Source of the DNA: Alphaproteobacteria bacterium
Lineage (GTDB): Bacteria; Pseudomonadota; Alphaproteobacteria; UBA828
Assembly: GCA_022826345.1 (NCBI GenBank)
Contig: JAJDVB010000125.1
Coordinates: 1-40,005, forward strand
Length of the DNA stretch: 40,005 nucleotides
Direction: 5' to 3'
The position numbers and the translations under genes were made by a program. Shown one piece after another: positions 26,329 through 33,428 of this stretch (the stretch's first letter is position 1; every line of letters starts with the position of its first letter). The notes under the pieces were generated by a model that had not been told where the DNA came from, made no database searches, and saw only the letters and a list, made by a program, of their open reading frames with translations.

Positions 26329-26704
26329 GAGCGCGCGGATGCTCGTGGAGGCCGCCGAACGCGACATCGAAGCACTTCGAGTCATGCGGTGCCTCGATGG
26401 AATCCCCGACGAGATTTACGGCTTCCACGTGCAGCAGGCGGCCGAGAAGCTGCTCAAGGCCTGGATCGCGCTCCTGGGCGTCAGCTATCCGCTCACCCAC
26501 AGCATCGAGACGCTGCTGGCGCTTCTCGCCGATCGGGGCGCTGCGACCGAGCCCTTCAACGACCTCGCCGCTTACACGCCCTATGCGGTCGAGTTTCGAT
26601 ACGTGGGCGTGGGCGCGAACGCCGAGCCCATCGACCGCCCCCACGCGCTCGCGCTCGTGGAAGCGCTCTTGCGAGACGTCGGGAATCAACTACCCGAGGA
26701 ATAG
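26315..26704 (+). CDS. HEPN domain protein (partner of MNT)
   Basis: This 129-aa all-helical protein of the HEPN family (PF05168-like) carries the block FHVQQAAEKLLKAWIALLG, followed by PLTHSIETLLALL. The toxin-type ribonuclease motif R-x4-6-H is not visible. The only basic pattern in the expected region is VEFRYVGVG, like the RYPD found in non-RNase HEPN relatives. It overlaps the MNT gene by 14 bases. That gives a standard two-gene module, but whether it is a toxin or a substrate-binding/regulatory pair is uncertain. Confidence 0.87.
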   Translation: MSDVKSARMLVEAAERDIEALRVMRCLDGIPDEIYGFHVQQAAEKLLKAWIALLGVSYPLTHSIETLLALLADRGAATEPFNDLAAYTPYAVEFRYVGVGANAEPIDRPHALALVEALLRDVGNQLPEE

Positions 26705-26731
26705 GATCGTGATGCCTTGTATATCCTCCCT

Positions 26732-26747
26732 CGTTGGACGACCAACG
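26732..26747. promoter_or_regulatory. Inverted repeat before the FAD oxidoreductase
   Basis: CGTTGG and CCAACG flank a 4-base centre in the 53-base gap after the HEPN gene, 10 bases before the ATG at 26758. It could be an operator or an mRNA hairpin near the ribosome-binding site. There is no other evidence for either. Confidence 0.3.
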
Positions 26748-26757
26748 GAGCGAACGA

Positions 26758-28167
26758 ATGCTTAGCCACTGGCTGACCGAAGCCGGCCTTTCCACGGACG
26801 ACGCGGCGCCGGCCCTGGAAGGCGAAACACGCGCGGACGTTTGCATCATCGGCGGCGGCTTTTGCGGGCTGTGGACGGCGATCCGCCTGAAGCAGCGCGA
26901 CCCCTCCATCGACATCGCCATCGTCGAGCAGGGCCTCTGCGGCAGCGGCGCGAGCGGGCGCAACGGCGGCTTCGTGCTGAGCTGGTGGGCCAAGTTCGGC
27001 TCTCTCTGCAAGATCTGCCCCTCGGACGAGGCCGTGCGGCTCGCGCGCGCCTCGGCCGATGCCGTGGGCGAGATCGGCCAGTTCTGCGCCGACAACGGGA
27101 TCGACGCGCACTATCGCGGCGACGGCTGGCTCTGGGCTGCGACCAGCGCGCCGCAGGTCGGCTCGTGGGATGCCCTGGTCAACACCCTGGAACGCTACCA
27201 GGAGCATCCCTTCGAGCTCTGGGAGCCGGAGACGGTCAAGCGCCGCTCGGGCAGCGAGACGCACATCGCCGGCATCTACGAGCCGACCGGCGCCACCGTG
27301 CAGCCGGCCATGCTGGCGCATGGGCTCAGGCGCACGGCGCTCTCGCTGGGCGTGCGCATCTACGAGCGGACGCCGATGATGAGCCTGCACCGCGGCCGTC
27401 CGCCGCGCGTGGTGACGCCGCGGGGCATCGTGACGGCGGAGAAGGTCGTCATCGCGATGAACGCCTGGTCCACCATGTTCCCGGAATTGCGACGGACCGT
27501 CGTCGTCATTGCCAGCGACATCGTGGCGACCCGGCCGATGCCCGAACGCCTCGCCGAATCGGGCTACAGCGGCGGGATGTGCATCTCCGATTCCCGGACC
27601 CTGGTGAACTATTACCGGCCGACCATGGACGGGCGCTTCGTCTTCGGTATGGGCGGCGGACGGCTCTCCTTCGGCAACCGGGTCGATGACCGCTTCAACG
27701 GCGCCTCGCCGCGCTCACGCGAGGTCGAGGAGAACTTCCGCCGGATTTATCCCAATTTCAAGGACGCGCCGATTGCGACGAGCTGGACCGGGCCGGTCGA
27801 CCGCTCCCTCAGTGGGCTGCCCTTCTTTGGCCGTCTCGATGGCCGAGACGACCTGCTCTACGGCCTCGGCTTCTCCGGCAACGGCGTGGGGCCGACCTCG
27901 GTGGGCGGACGCATCCTGGCTTCCCTTGCCCTCGGCGCGAAGGACGAATGGTCGGAGTGCAGTCTGGTGCGCGAGGGCGTGGGGCTCTTCCCGCGCGAGC
28001 CGGTGCGCTACGTCGGCGGCCGCATGGTCATCGCGGCGAACCGGCGCAAGGAGCGGTTCGAGGACGAAGGCCGCACGCCCGGCCCACTGACGGCCAAGCT
28101 CGCCGGCCTCGCGCCCGCCGGCCTCGTGCCGGTGAAGGGGGTCGATGCGCCGGCGGCGAAGGCCTGA
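26758..28167 (+). CDS. FAD-dependent oxidoreductase, DAO family (PuuB-like)
   Basis: This 469-aa flavoprotein is of the D-amino-acid oxidase/glycine oxidase fold. The dinucleotide-binding motif is IIGGGFCGLWTAIRL (30-44, with G32, G34, G37), followed by GASGRNGGFVLSWW. The C-terminal flavin-contact segment is LLYGLGFSGNGVGPTSVGG. The layout resembles gamma-glutamylputrescine oxidoreductase and related secondary-amine oxidases. The amine substrate is not known. I chose ATG 26758, with GGAG 8 bases upstream, over TTG 26734. It lies 53 bases after the HEPN gene and 3 bases before the hydrolase. Confidence 0.88.
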   Translation: MLSHWLTEAGLSTDDAAPALEGETRADVCIIGGGFCGLWTAIRLKQRDPSIDIAIVEQGLCGSGASGRNGGFVLSWWAKFGSLCKICPSDEAVRLARASADAVGEIGQFCADNGIDAHYRGDGWLWAATSAPQVGSWDALVNTLERYQEHPFELWEPETVKRRSGSETHIAGIYEPTGATVQPAMLAHGLRRTALSLGVRIYERTPMMSLHRGRPPRVVTPRGIVTAEKVVIAMNAWSTMFPELRRTVVVIASDIVATRPMPERLAESGYSGGMCISDSRTLVNYYRPTMDGRFVFGMGGGRLSFGNRVDDRFNGASPRSREVEENFRRIYPNFKDAPIATSWTGPVDRSLSGLPFFGRLDGRDDLLYGLGFSGNGVGPTSVGGRILASLALGAKDEWSECSLVREGVGLFPREPVRYVGGRMVIAANRRKERFEDEGRTPGPLTAKLAGLAPAGLVPVKGVDAPAAKA

Positions 28168-28170
28168 GGC

Positions 28171-29184
28171 GTGACCGCAGGGCCGCCGGCACAGTTAGGG
28201 ACGCTCACCGCCCACGACGGCTTCCCGCTCCGCACAGTGGTCTGGCCCGCGCCGCCCGGCGGCGGGCGGGGAACGGTGGTGCTGCTTCAGGGCCGGGCCG
28301 AGTTCATCGAGAAGTACGGCGAGACCGTGGATGACATCTTGGCCCGCGGCTTCGCCGTCTACGCGCTGGACTGGCGGGGCCAGGGCCGCTCCGGCCGCGT
28401 GCTGAAGGATCCGCGCAAGGGTCACGTCGTCCGCTACGACGACTTTCTCAAGGACTTCGACCTCTTCCTGGAGCGGCTGGTCGTCCCCGAAGCCCCGCGG
28501 CCCATCGTGGTGCTGGCCCATTCCATGGGCGGCCACATCGTGCTCCGCCACCGGGCCGAGCATGACGCTGGCGCCGGGCCCTATTTCGCTGAAGGGATCG
28601 CTCTCTCCGCCCCCATGGTGGACATTCTGATGACCCCCGCCGAGCGGGCTCTGGGCGCGGTGCTCACGGTTGCCGCCATGAGCGTCGGCCTCAGAAACCA
28701 GTACGTGCCGGTGCGTGGGACCTTCCCGCCGCCCTACGACGGCAATCCGCTGACCCGCGACCGCGCACGGTACGAGCGCATGGAGAGGCTGATGCTCGAG
28801 TACCCGGCGCTCGCCATTGGCTGGCCGACGGTGGGCTGGCTCGCCGCCACCCGGCGCTCGGTGGCGATCCTGCGCAGCCGGGGCTATCCCGAACGGATCG
28901 CGACGCCGGTGCTGATGATCAGCGCCGAGGCCGACAGGGTCGTCTCGAACGCGGCCCAGGCCCGCCTCGCCGCAAGGCTGCCCGACTGCCGCCTGGAGAC
29001 CATTCCCGACTCCCGTCACGAGCCCCTGATGGAGACGGACGAGGTCAGGACGCAAGTCTTCGCCCTCTTCGATGCGTTCGTAGACGAGGTGCTTGAGCAC
29101 GATCCGACCACACCGGATCGCGGCGGCCTTAACGACTCCCACCTCCCCCTGTCCCCCTCCCCCGAAGGCGGAGGGGGAACGTAG
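28171..29184 (+). CDS. Alpha/beta hydrolase (lysophospholipase/monoacylglycerol-lipase type)
   Basis: This 337-aa serine hydrolase of the PldB/Hydrolase_4 group has the nucleophile S118 in LAHSMGGHIV, the acid D255 in SAEADRVVSN and the base H283 in DSRHEPLME. The cap-region start VYALDWRGQGRSGR is typical. It likely cleaves an acyl ester of a lipid or small molecule. It begins at GTG 28171, 3 bases after the preceding stop. The last 16 or so residues (SHLPLSPSPEGGGGT) are encoded by a GC-rich hairpin repeat, so the natural end was probably shorter and the repeat has supplied a new tail and stop codon. Confidence 0.88.
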   Translation: MTAGPPAQLGTLTAHDGFPLRTVVWPAPPGGGRGTVVLLQGRAEFIEKYGETVDDILARGFAVYALDWRGQGRSGRVLKDPRKGHVVRYDDFLKDFDLFLERLVVPEAPRPIVVLAHSMGGHIVLRHRAEHDAGAGPYFAEGIALSAPMVDILMTPAERALGAVLTVAAMSVGLRNQYVPVRGTFPPPYDGNPLTRDRARYERMERLMLEYPALAIGWPTVGWLAATRRSVAILRSRGYPERIATPVLMISAEADRVVSNAAQARLAARLPDCRLETIPDSRHEPLMETDEVRTQVFALFDAFVDEVLEHDPTTPDRGGLNDSHLPLSPSPEGGGGT

Positions 29185-29230
29185 GTGGCGCCGCCTACTC
29201 CCCCTCTCCTCCCCGCCGGGGAGGAGAGGG
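29152..29230. repeat. Cluster of three GC-rich hairpins
   Basis: Three inverted repeats follow one another. TCCCCCTCC/GGAGGGGGA is at 29152-29178 (9-bp stem, inside the hydrolase coding sequence). GTAGGTGGC/GCCGCCTAC is at 29181-29198 (one mismatch). CCCTCTCCTCCCC/GGGGAGGAGAGGG is at 29202-29230 (perfect 13-bp stem, loop GCC). This type of C/T-rich element recurs between genes in alphaproteobacterial genomes. It lies between convergent genes and could also terminate transcription. Confidence 0.7.
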
Positions 29231-29335
29231 CCGGGGTGAGGAGGGGGTTCTCGAACCGTACTGAATGCGAAACTGGGAACGTGCGGCGATTGGGTGCGAT
29301 TCGGTACGGTCGGATGGCGCTATAGGAAGCGGGGC

Positions 29336-30244
29336 TCAGTCTCCCAGCCGGTAGAAGCGCACCGCGTTGTCGTGGAAGAGCGCGCGCTGCTCGCCCGCTG
29401 TGAGATCGGCCACGATGGTCTTGAACGAATCGTAGATCGCATCGGCGCCGCCGTGCAGCGCGGCCACGGGAAAATCGCTCGCGAACATGCAACGCTCGGT
29501 GCCGAAGACGTCGATGGTGTGGCGGATGAAGGGCCGCGTGCTTTCGGTCGTCCAGTCGTGATCGTAGGCGCCGAGGTCGGAGATCTTGACCGCGACATTG
29601 GCGGCACCGGCCAGCGCGCTCATCCCTGCGCGCCAGGCTGCGATGGCGTCGTCGTCCCTGTCGGCGGGACTGCCGGTGTGGTTGAGGATGATCTGCGTGT
29701 CGGGAAATGCCTGCGCCAGATCGAGCGCGTCAGCGAGCTGGCCGGAGTAGATCATCATGTCGAAGGAGAGATTGAATTTTTGGAGCAGGCCGAAGCCGCG
29801 TCGCCACACCGCGTCCTGCATCAGGTCGGAGCGCTCATGGAAGGTCCAGGCCGGATTCTCGTGCCAGCTCAGGATCTGACGGATGCCCCGCATGTTGGAA
29901 TGCGCACAGTGGGCCTCCAGCACCGCCTCGGCATCCGGCTCCTCAAGCAGGGCGTAGGCGACGATCCCATGGGGAAAGCCGTGCTCGTCGGCGATGCTTT
30001 GCAGCCAGCGCGTCTCGGCCACCGGATCCTCGTAGAAACTCGCCTGGATGTGGACCGACTTGACCAGATTGATGCTGGCCATGTCGGCCAGAAAGTCGGG
30101 GAGCAGGTAGTCGCGGATGAGCGGCGCAGTGCTGCCGAACACCACCTCGCGCGGGCCGTCGGTGAGCCACGAATAGCGGCCCGAGCCCAGGTCCCAGAGA
30201 TGATGGTGGGCGTCGATGATCGGGCCGTCGTAGAGGCTGCTCAT
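29336..30244 (-). CDS. Amidohydrolase family protein (PF04909 type, metal-dependent)
   Basis: This 302-aa TIM-barrel hydrolase or decarboxylase has H13-x-H15 in IIDAHHHLWDLGSGRY at the start, a His in VHIQASFYEDPV, a His in ILNHTGSPADRDDD and an Asp in CMFASDFPVAALHGG. These are the usual metal and catalytic ligands. The HHHLWD start resembles the 2-pyrone-4,6-dicarboxylate/L-rhamnono-lactonase branch, in which lactones or aromatic acids are hydrolysed or decarboxylated. I chose ATG 30244 because GGAG is 7 bases upstream; GTG 30256 is the alternative. It lies 58 bases downstream of the MaoC gene on the same strand, so it is probably the last gene of that operon. Confidence 0.9.
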   Translation of the reverse strand: MSSLYDGPIIDAHHHLWDLGSGRYSWLTDGPREVVFGSTAPLIRDYLLPDFLADMASINLVKSVHIQASFYEDPVAETRWLQSIADEHGFPHGIVAYALLEEPDAEAVLEAHCAHSNMRGIRQILSWHENPAWTFHERSDLMQDAVWRRGFGLLQKFNLSFDMMIYSGQLADALDLAQAFPDTQIILNHTGSPADRDDDAIAAWRAGMSALAGAANVAVKISDLGAYDHDWTTESTRPFIRHTIDVFGTERCMFASDFPVAALHGGADAIYDSFKTIVADLTAGEQRALFHDNAVRFYRLGD

Positions 30245-30302
30245 GGCCTGCTCCACTCTTCAGTACAGCGTGCGCCGATGGCCGCACACGGGCGCCGCCA
30301 AG

Positions 30303-30761
30303 TCAAGACGAGGGCGGGCGGCGCATGAGGATGTGGACGATCTCGTAGCTCAGCACCGCCTCGTCCTGCTGGTTGCGCACCTCGTAGGCCATGCGCACGT
30401 ACCCGCGGTCGGGCTTCGAGCGCGAAGGTCGGGCTTCGGCGACTGTCGCGATCGCGTGGATGGTATCGCCCGGCCGTGCGGGGCGGTGGAAGCGGACGTT
30501 GTCGATCCCCGGCCCGCCGATGCAGGCTGCGTTGATTACGCCGAGCTCGTAGAAGAGACGGAACCCCAGCGCCATGGTCTGGAAGCCGCTGGCGATCAGG
30601 CCGCCGTAGGGGCCGTCTGCCGCGCCCGCGGCATCGACGTGGATCGGCTGCGGGTCGAACTCGCGCGCGAAGGCGACGATCTCCGCCTCGTCGAGGGTCC
30701 ATGTGCCGGTGACGAAGCGCTCGCCTTCCTTCAGTTCGTCGAAGTAGCGCGCGGCCGTCAC
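30303..30761 (-). CDS. MaoC family dehydratase (hotdog fold)
   Basis: This 152-aa single-hotdog protein has the hydratase-2 motif D36-x4-H41 in FDPQPIHVDAAGA and PYGGLIASGFQTMALGFRLFY. These enzymes hydrate or dehydrate enoyl-CoA or related thioesters. I chose GTG 30761, which overlaps the monooxygenase stop (30758) as GTGA. This gives the family's length and start (FDELKEGERFVTGTWTLDEAEI). The open frame upstream is a shadow. The substrate is unknown; it is probably used on a CoA ester made from the monooxygenase product. Confidence 0.88.
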   Translation of the reverse strand: MTAARYFDELKEGERFVTGTWTLDEAEIVAFAREFDPQPIHVDAAGAADGPYGGLIASGFQTMALGFRLFYELGVINAACIGGPGIDNVRFHRPARPGDTIHAIATVAEARPSRSKPDRGYVRMAYEVRNQQDEAVLSYEIVHILMRRPPSS

Positions 30762-31915
30762 AGCGTCGGGTTGTCGATCTCGAGCCCGTAGAGCATCCGC
30801 CCGTAGGTCGTGAAGTTCACGTCCTTGCTCTGGGTGAAGTGCTGGTTGGCGACCAACATGTCGGTATAGAGGTTGCCGAGCGAGCTTCGGGTGTAGACAC
30901 TGGCGGCGCCCGAGAGGTCCCAGATGGCGCGCGCAGCGTCCATCGCGATATTGCCGGCATAGGTCGCGAAGGCGCGGCAACGGGCGCGCTCCTCCAGGTT
31001 CGGCACGCGGCCCTCCTCGACGGCGACGGCGCTGATCTCGTCGGCCGCGATCCTCAGCAGCTGCTTGGCGCCGTCGACCGCGCACTTGGATTCGGCGAAG
31101 CGGATGTGCTGCGAGGCGAAGGCGGAGACCTGCTTCTCCGCCATGATCGAGCCCTTCTTGCGCGCGATCTCGTTGTATTCGGCCACCATCTCCTGCGCGA
31201 TGCCGACCGCGCCGCTAGAGATGCCGCAGCCGAAGATCGAATAGCTGGGGAGCAGGTAGAGCGGCGTCTCGCGCCAGTGGCCGCCGGGCGACTCGCCGCC
31301 GCGCAGCGCCTCCATCGAGAGCGCCCGGTGCTCCGGCACGAAGAACTCCTTGAGCTGCACATCGTTGGTGCCGCTGCCGCGCAGGCCCAGCGCGTGCCAG
31401 GTGTCGAGGATTTCGATTTCCTCGCGCTTGATGAGGAAGTGCAGGTGGCTCTCGTGCTCGCCCACCCGGCCTTCCTCATAGGCCGAGACGATGCACCAGT
31501 CGCAGGTGTCCACGCCGGTGACGAAGGGCCAACGGCCGCTCACGCGATGGCCGCCGTCGGCCCGCACGTATCGGCCCAGGCTCTGGATCAGGATGCCGGC
31601 GACCAAGGCCTTCGGGTCGTCGCCCCAGACCTCGTCCTGCCCCTCCCGCGGCCATTGGGCCACCATGTAGGGATGAACGACGTACTGAACGACCGCCCAG
31701 CCGGTGGAGCCGCAGGCCGCGCCGATCTGGGAGACCGCCTCGACGATGTCGCGTAGCGGCCCGCCGGCCCCGCCATAGGCCGCAGGCTGCAGAATGCGGG
31801 CGGTGCCGGAATCCCGGATCATCTCCCTGATCTCGGGCAGGACCGTGCGGTTCTCGCGGGTCTCGTCCCGCCGTTCGCGCAGGGCGGGCAACAGGGCATC
31901 GAGATCGGCGCGCAT
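30758..31915 (-). CDS. Flavin-dependent monooxygenase of the acyl-CoA dehydrogenase fold
   Basis: This 385-aa protein has acyl-CoA dehydrogenase N-terminal and C-terminal domains: LQPAAYGGAGGPLRDIVEAV near residue 45, RWPFVTGVDTCDWCIVSAY near 130-148, GLRGSGTNDVQLKEFFVP near 180, and an Acyl-CoA_dh_2 tail. The Glu base of true dehydrogenases is not evident. The pattern (WxFxTG, GSxTND) is that of two-component monooxygenases such as HsaA or HpaB/HpaH relatives, which use reduced flavin from a separate reductase. No reductase gene is nearby. I chose ATG 31915 because AAAGGA is 4 bases upstream. It is first in the monooxygenase-MaoC-amidohydrolase operon. Confidence 0.87.
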   Translation of the reverse strand: MRADLDALLPALRERRDETRENRTVLPEIREMIRDSGTARILQPAAYGGAGGPLRDIVEAVSQIGAACGSTGWAVVQYVVHPYMVAQWPREGQDEVWGDDPKALVAGILIQSLGRYVRADGGHRVSGRWPFVTGVDTCDWCIVSAYEEGRVGEHESHLHFLIKREEIEILDTWHALGLRGSGTNDVQLKEFFVPEHRALSMEALRGGESPGGHWRETPLYLLPSYSIFGCGISSGAVGIAQEMVAEYNEIARKKGSIMAEKQVSAFASQHIRFAESKCAVDGAKQLLRIAADEISAVAVEEGRVPNLEERARCRAFATYAGNIAMDAARAIWDLSGAASVYTRSSLGNLYTDMLVANQHFTQSKDVNFTTYGRMLYGLEIDNPTL

Positions 31916-32121
31916 GGCTTCCTTTCCGTGCTCCACAAGGATGCCGAGGGTGGCTCCCCCGCCAGCCGGCGGCCCCGGCGGGGCGCATCATGGCCGCGCC
32001 GGCGCAGAGGGACAAGGTTGGGTGGGAACGAGTGTAGCGTTCCGGAAATTTGCGCCTTGAGCTGGTGCACAACGGTCGCTATGCGTTGGACTCTGCCATT
32101 GCTGAGACCCTTGGGGACACC

Positions 32122-32355
32122 ATGCCTCGTACAGTCGATATAGGAGACGCCAAGGCGCAATTCTCTCAGCTGATTGCGCGTGTCGAGACTGGTGAGGACG
32201 TGATCATCACGCGGGACGGCGTGCCCGTGGCCCGCATCGCACCCGTGGCACGGCCGATCGGCGAGACCATTGCGCTTATGCGGCGCGAACGGGCGCGAAG
32301 ACCGCGCGTCGCGGCCGCAGACATTCAAGCCAGCAAGGAGCAGGGCCGCGCCTGA
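32122..32355 (+). CDS. Phd/YefM-family antitoxin, apparently without a toxin
   Basis: This 77-aa protein has the canonical antitoxin start TVDIGDAKAQFSQLIARVETGEDVIITRDGVPVARIAPV, the DNA-binding half of type II antitoxins. The C-terminal half (MRRERARRPRVAAADI) is basic and should be the toxin-binding tail. Such genes are normally followed at once by a PIN or RelE-type toxin. Here the next 303 bases hold no toxin but a dispersed repeat. The gene is either an orphan or a remnant of a pair. I chose ATG 32122 for the family start, with GGGGA before it. Confidence 0.88.
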   Translation: MPRTVDIGDAKAQFSQLIARVETGEDVIITRDGVPVARIAPVARPIGETIALMRRERARRPRVAAADIQASKEQGRA

Positions 32356-32417
32356 ACTGCTGATGCTCCAGTGTCCCCTTCGGGGAGCCTCTTTCCCTGT
32401 GTACGGCGCCCCCAACT

Positions 32418-32521
32418 CGTCATGCCCGGCCCCCGGATCAAGTCCGGGGGTGTTCCGGGCAACCATGTTGACGACGTGCGGTAGAGAGACGTGGATGGCC
32501 GGATCAAGTCCGGCCATGACG
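32418..32521. repeat. Dispersed intergenic palindromic repeat, copy B
   Basis: This element has the same architecture as copy A. A first palindrome begins TGCCCGG (32423) and ends CCGGGCA (32461), here with an inserted CCCCCGGATCAAGTCCGGGGG stem. The second part, 32491-32521, matches copy A (17478-17508) at 30 of 31 bases. Confidence 0.75.
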
Positions 32522-32610
32522 GAGGGGGGACCGGGGGCCAAGAGACAGGGGCCCTTCGATCAGAGCACCAGGCGGAAATTGCATAGCGTTGCGTGCGGAA
32601 GGCTGTACTC

Positions 32611-32636
32611 TCCCGGCGCGCGGCGGGGCGCCGGGA
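32611..32636. promoter_or_regulatory. Stem-loop upstream of the SDR gene
   Basis: A perfect 9-bp stem (TCCCGGCGC/GCGCCGGGA) with an 8-base loop ends 22 bases before the SDR start. It may be a leader hairpin or the terminator of the antitoxin transcript. No U-run follows. Confidence 0.35.
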
Positions 32637-32658
32637 TTGAAACGAGAGGAAGCGCGGC

Positions 32659-33384
32659 ATGGGCAAGACGGCGATCGTGATCGGTGTGGGTGCGGGCGAA
32701 GGGCTGGGCGCGGCGGTCTGCCGCATGGCGGCAAGCGAAGGGCTCCATGTCTTCGTCGGCGGCCGTACCGAGGCAAAGGTGGCAGCGATCGCGGACGCGA
32801 TCCGCGCAGCCGGCGGAGAGGCCACCGCCGTCGTCGCCGACACCACCGACGAAGCCTCGGTCACCGCCTTCGTCGAAGCGGCGGAAGCGCAGGGGCCGAT
32901 CGATCTCGCGGTCTTCAACGCCGGCAACAACATGCCGGGCAACCCGCTGGAGATGGAGGCCGACTACTTCGAGACCTGCTGGCGCATCGGCTGCTTCGGC
33001 GGCTTTCTGTTCAGCCGCGAGGTGCTGCGCCGCATGGTGCCGCGCGGTATCGGCACGCTACTGCTCACCGGCGCGAGCGCGTCGCTGCGCGGCAAGCCCA
33101 ACTTCGCCGCCTTCACCTCCGCCAAGGCCGGGCTGCGGGCGCTGGGCCAGAGCCTCGCACGCGAGTTCGGCCCGCAAGGCATTCACGTCGCGCACGTCGT
33201 GATCGACGGCGGCATCGACGGATACCGGCTCAAGACTCGCGCGCCCGAGTTCGCCGCGCGCATGGGCGAAGGCGGGCTGATCGGGCTCGACGGGCTCGCG
33301 GAGTCCTATCGCTTCCTCTACCGCCAGCCGCGCAACGCGTGGACGCAGGAGCTCGATCTGCGCACCCACAAGGAGCAGTACTAG
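32659..33384 (+). CDS. Short-chain dehydrogenase/reductase with Phe at the catalytic Tyr position
   Basis: This 241-aa classical SDR-fold protein has the cofactor motif VGAGEGLGAA (10-19) and N87-A-G (VFNAGN). The catalytic Ser is S140 (LTGASASLRG), and Lys is kept as K156 in FTSAKAG. The catalytic Tyr is replaced by F152 (YxxxK reads FTSAK). Several SDR homologues with FAxxK-like motifs are known to me as a group of unproven function. The ATG at 32659 has GAGGAAGCG before it. It lies 44 bases before the CoA-transferase gene, so the two may act on the same acyl-CoA. Confidence 0.88.
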   Translation: MGKTAIVIGVGAGEGLGAAVCRMAASEGLHVFVGGRTEAKVAAIADAIRAAGGEATAVVADTTDEASVTAFVEAAEAQGPIDLAVFNAGNNMPGNPLEMEADYFETCWRIGCFGGFLFSREVLRRMVPRGIGTLLLTGASASLRGKPNFAAFTSAKAGLRALGQSLAREFGPQGIHVAHVVIDGGIDGYRLKTRAPEFAARMGEGGLIGLDGLAESYRFLYRQPRNAWTQELDLRTHKEQY

Positions 33385-33428
33385 CAACGGCGATTGACAC
33401 GGCGGAATAAACGCCGCTTTCTGCCGCC

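Larger units (their letters stand above)
32356..32658. other. Gene-free stretch with dispersed repeat and hairpin
   Basis: This 303-base gap holds repeat copy B (32418-32521) and, near its right end, a hairpin just before the SDR gene. I see no open frame with family features on either strand, and no trace of the toxin expected after the antitoxin gene. Confidence 0.7.

Noticed and set aside
33394..33422. TTGACA at 33394-33399 as the promoter of the CoA-transferase gene
   Set aside because: No -10 element lies at 16-18 bases, and the spacing to the ATG (33429) would leave almost no leader.
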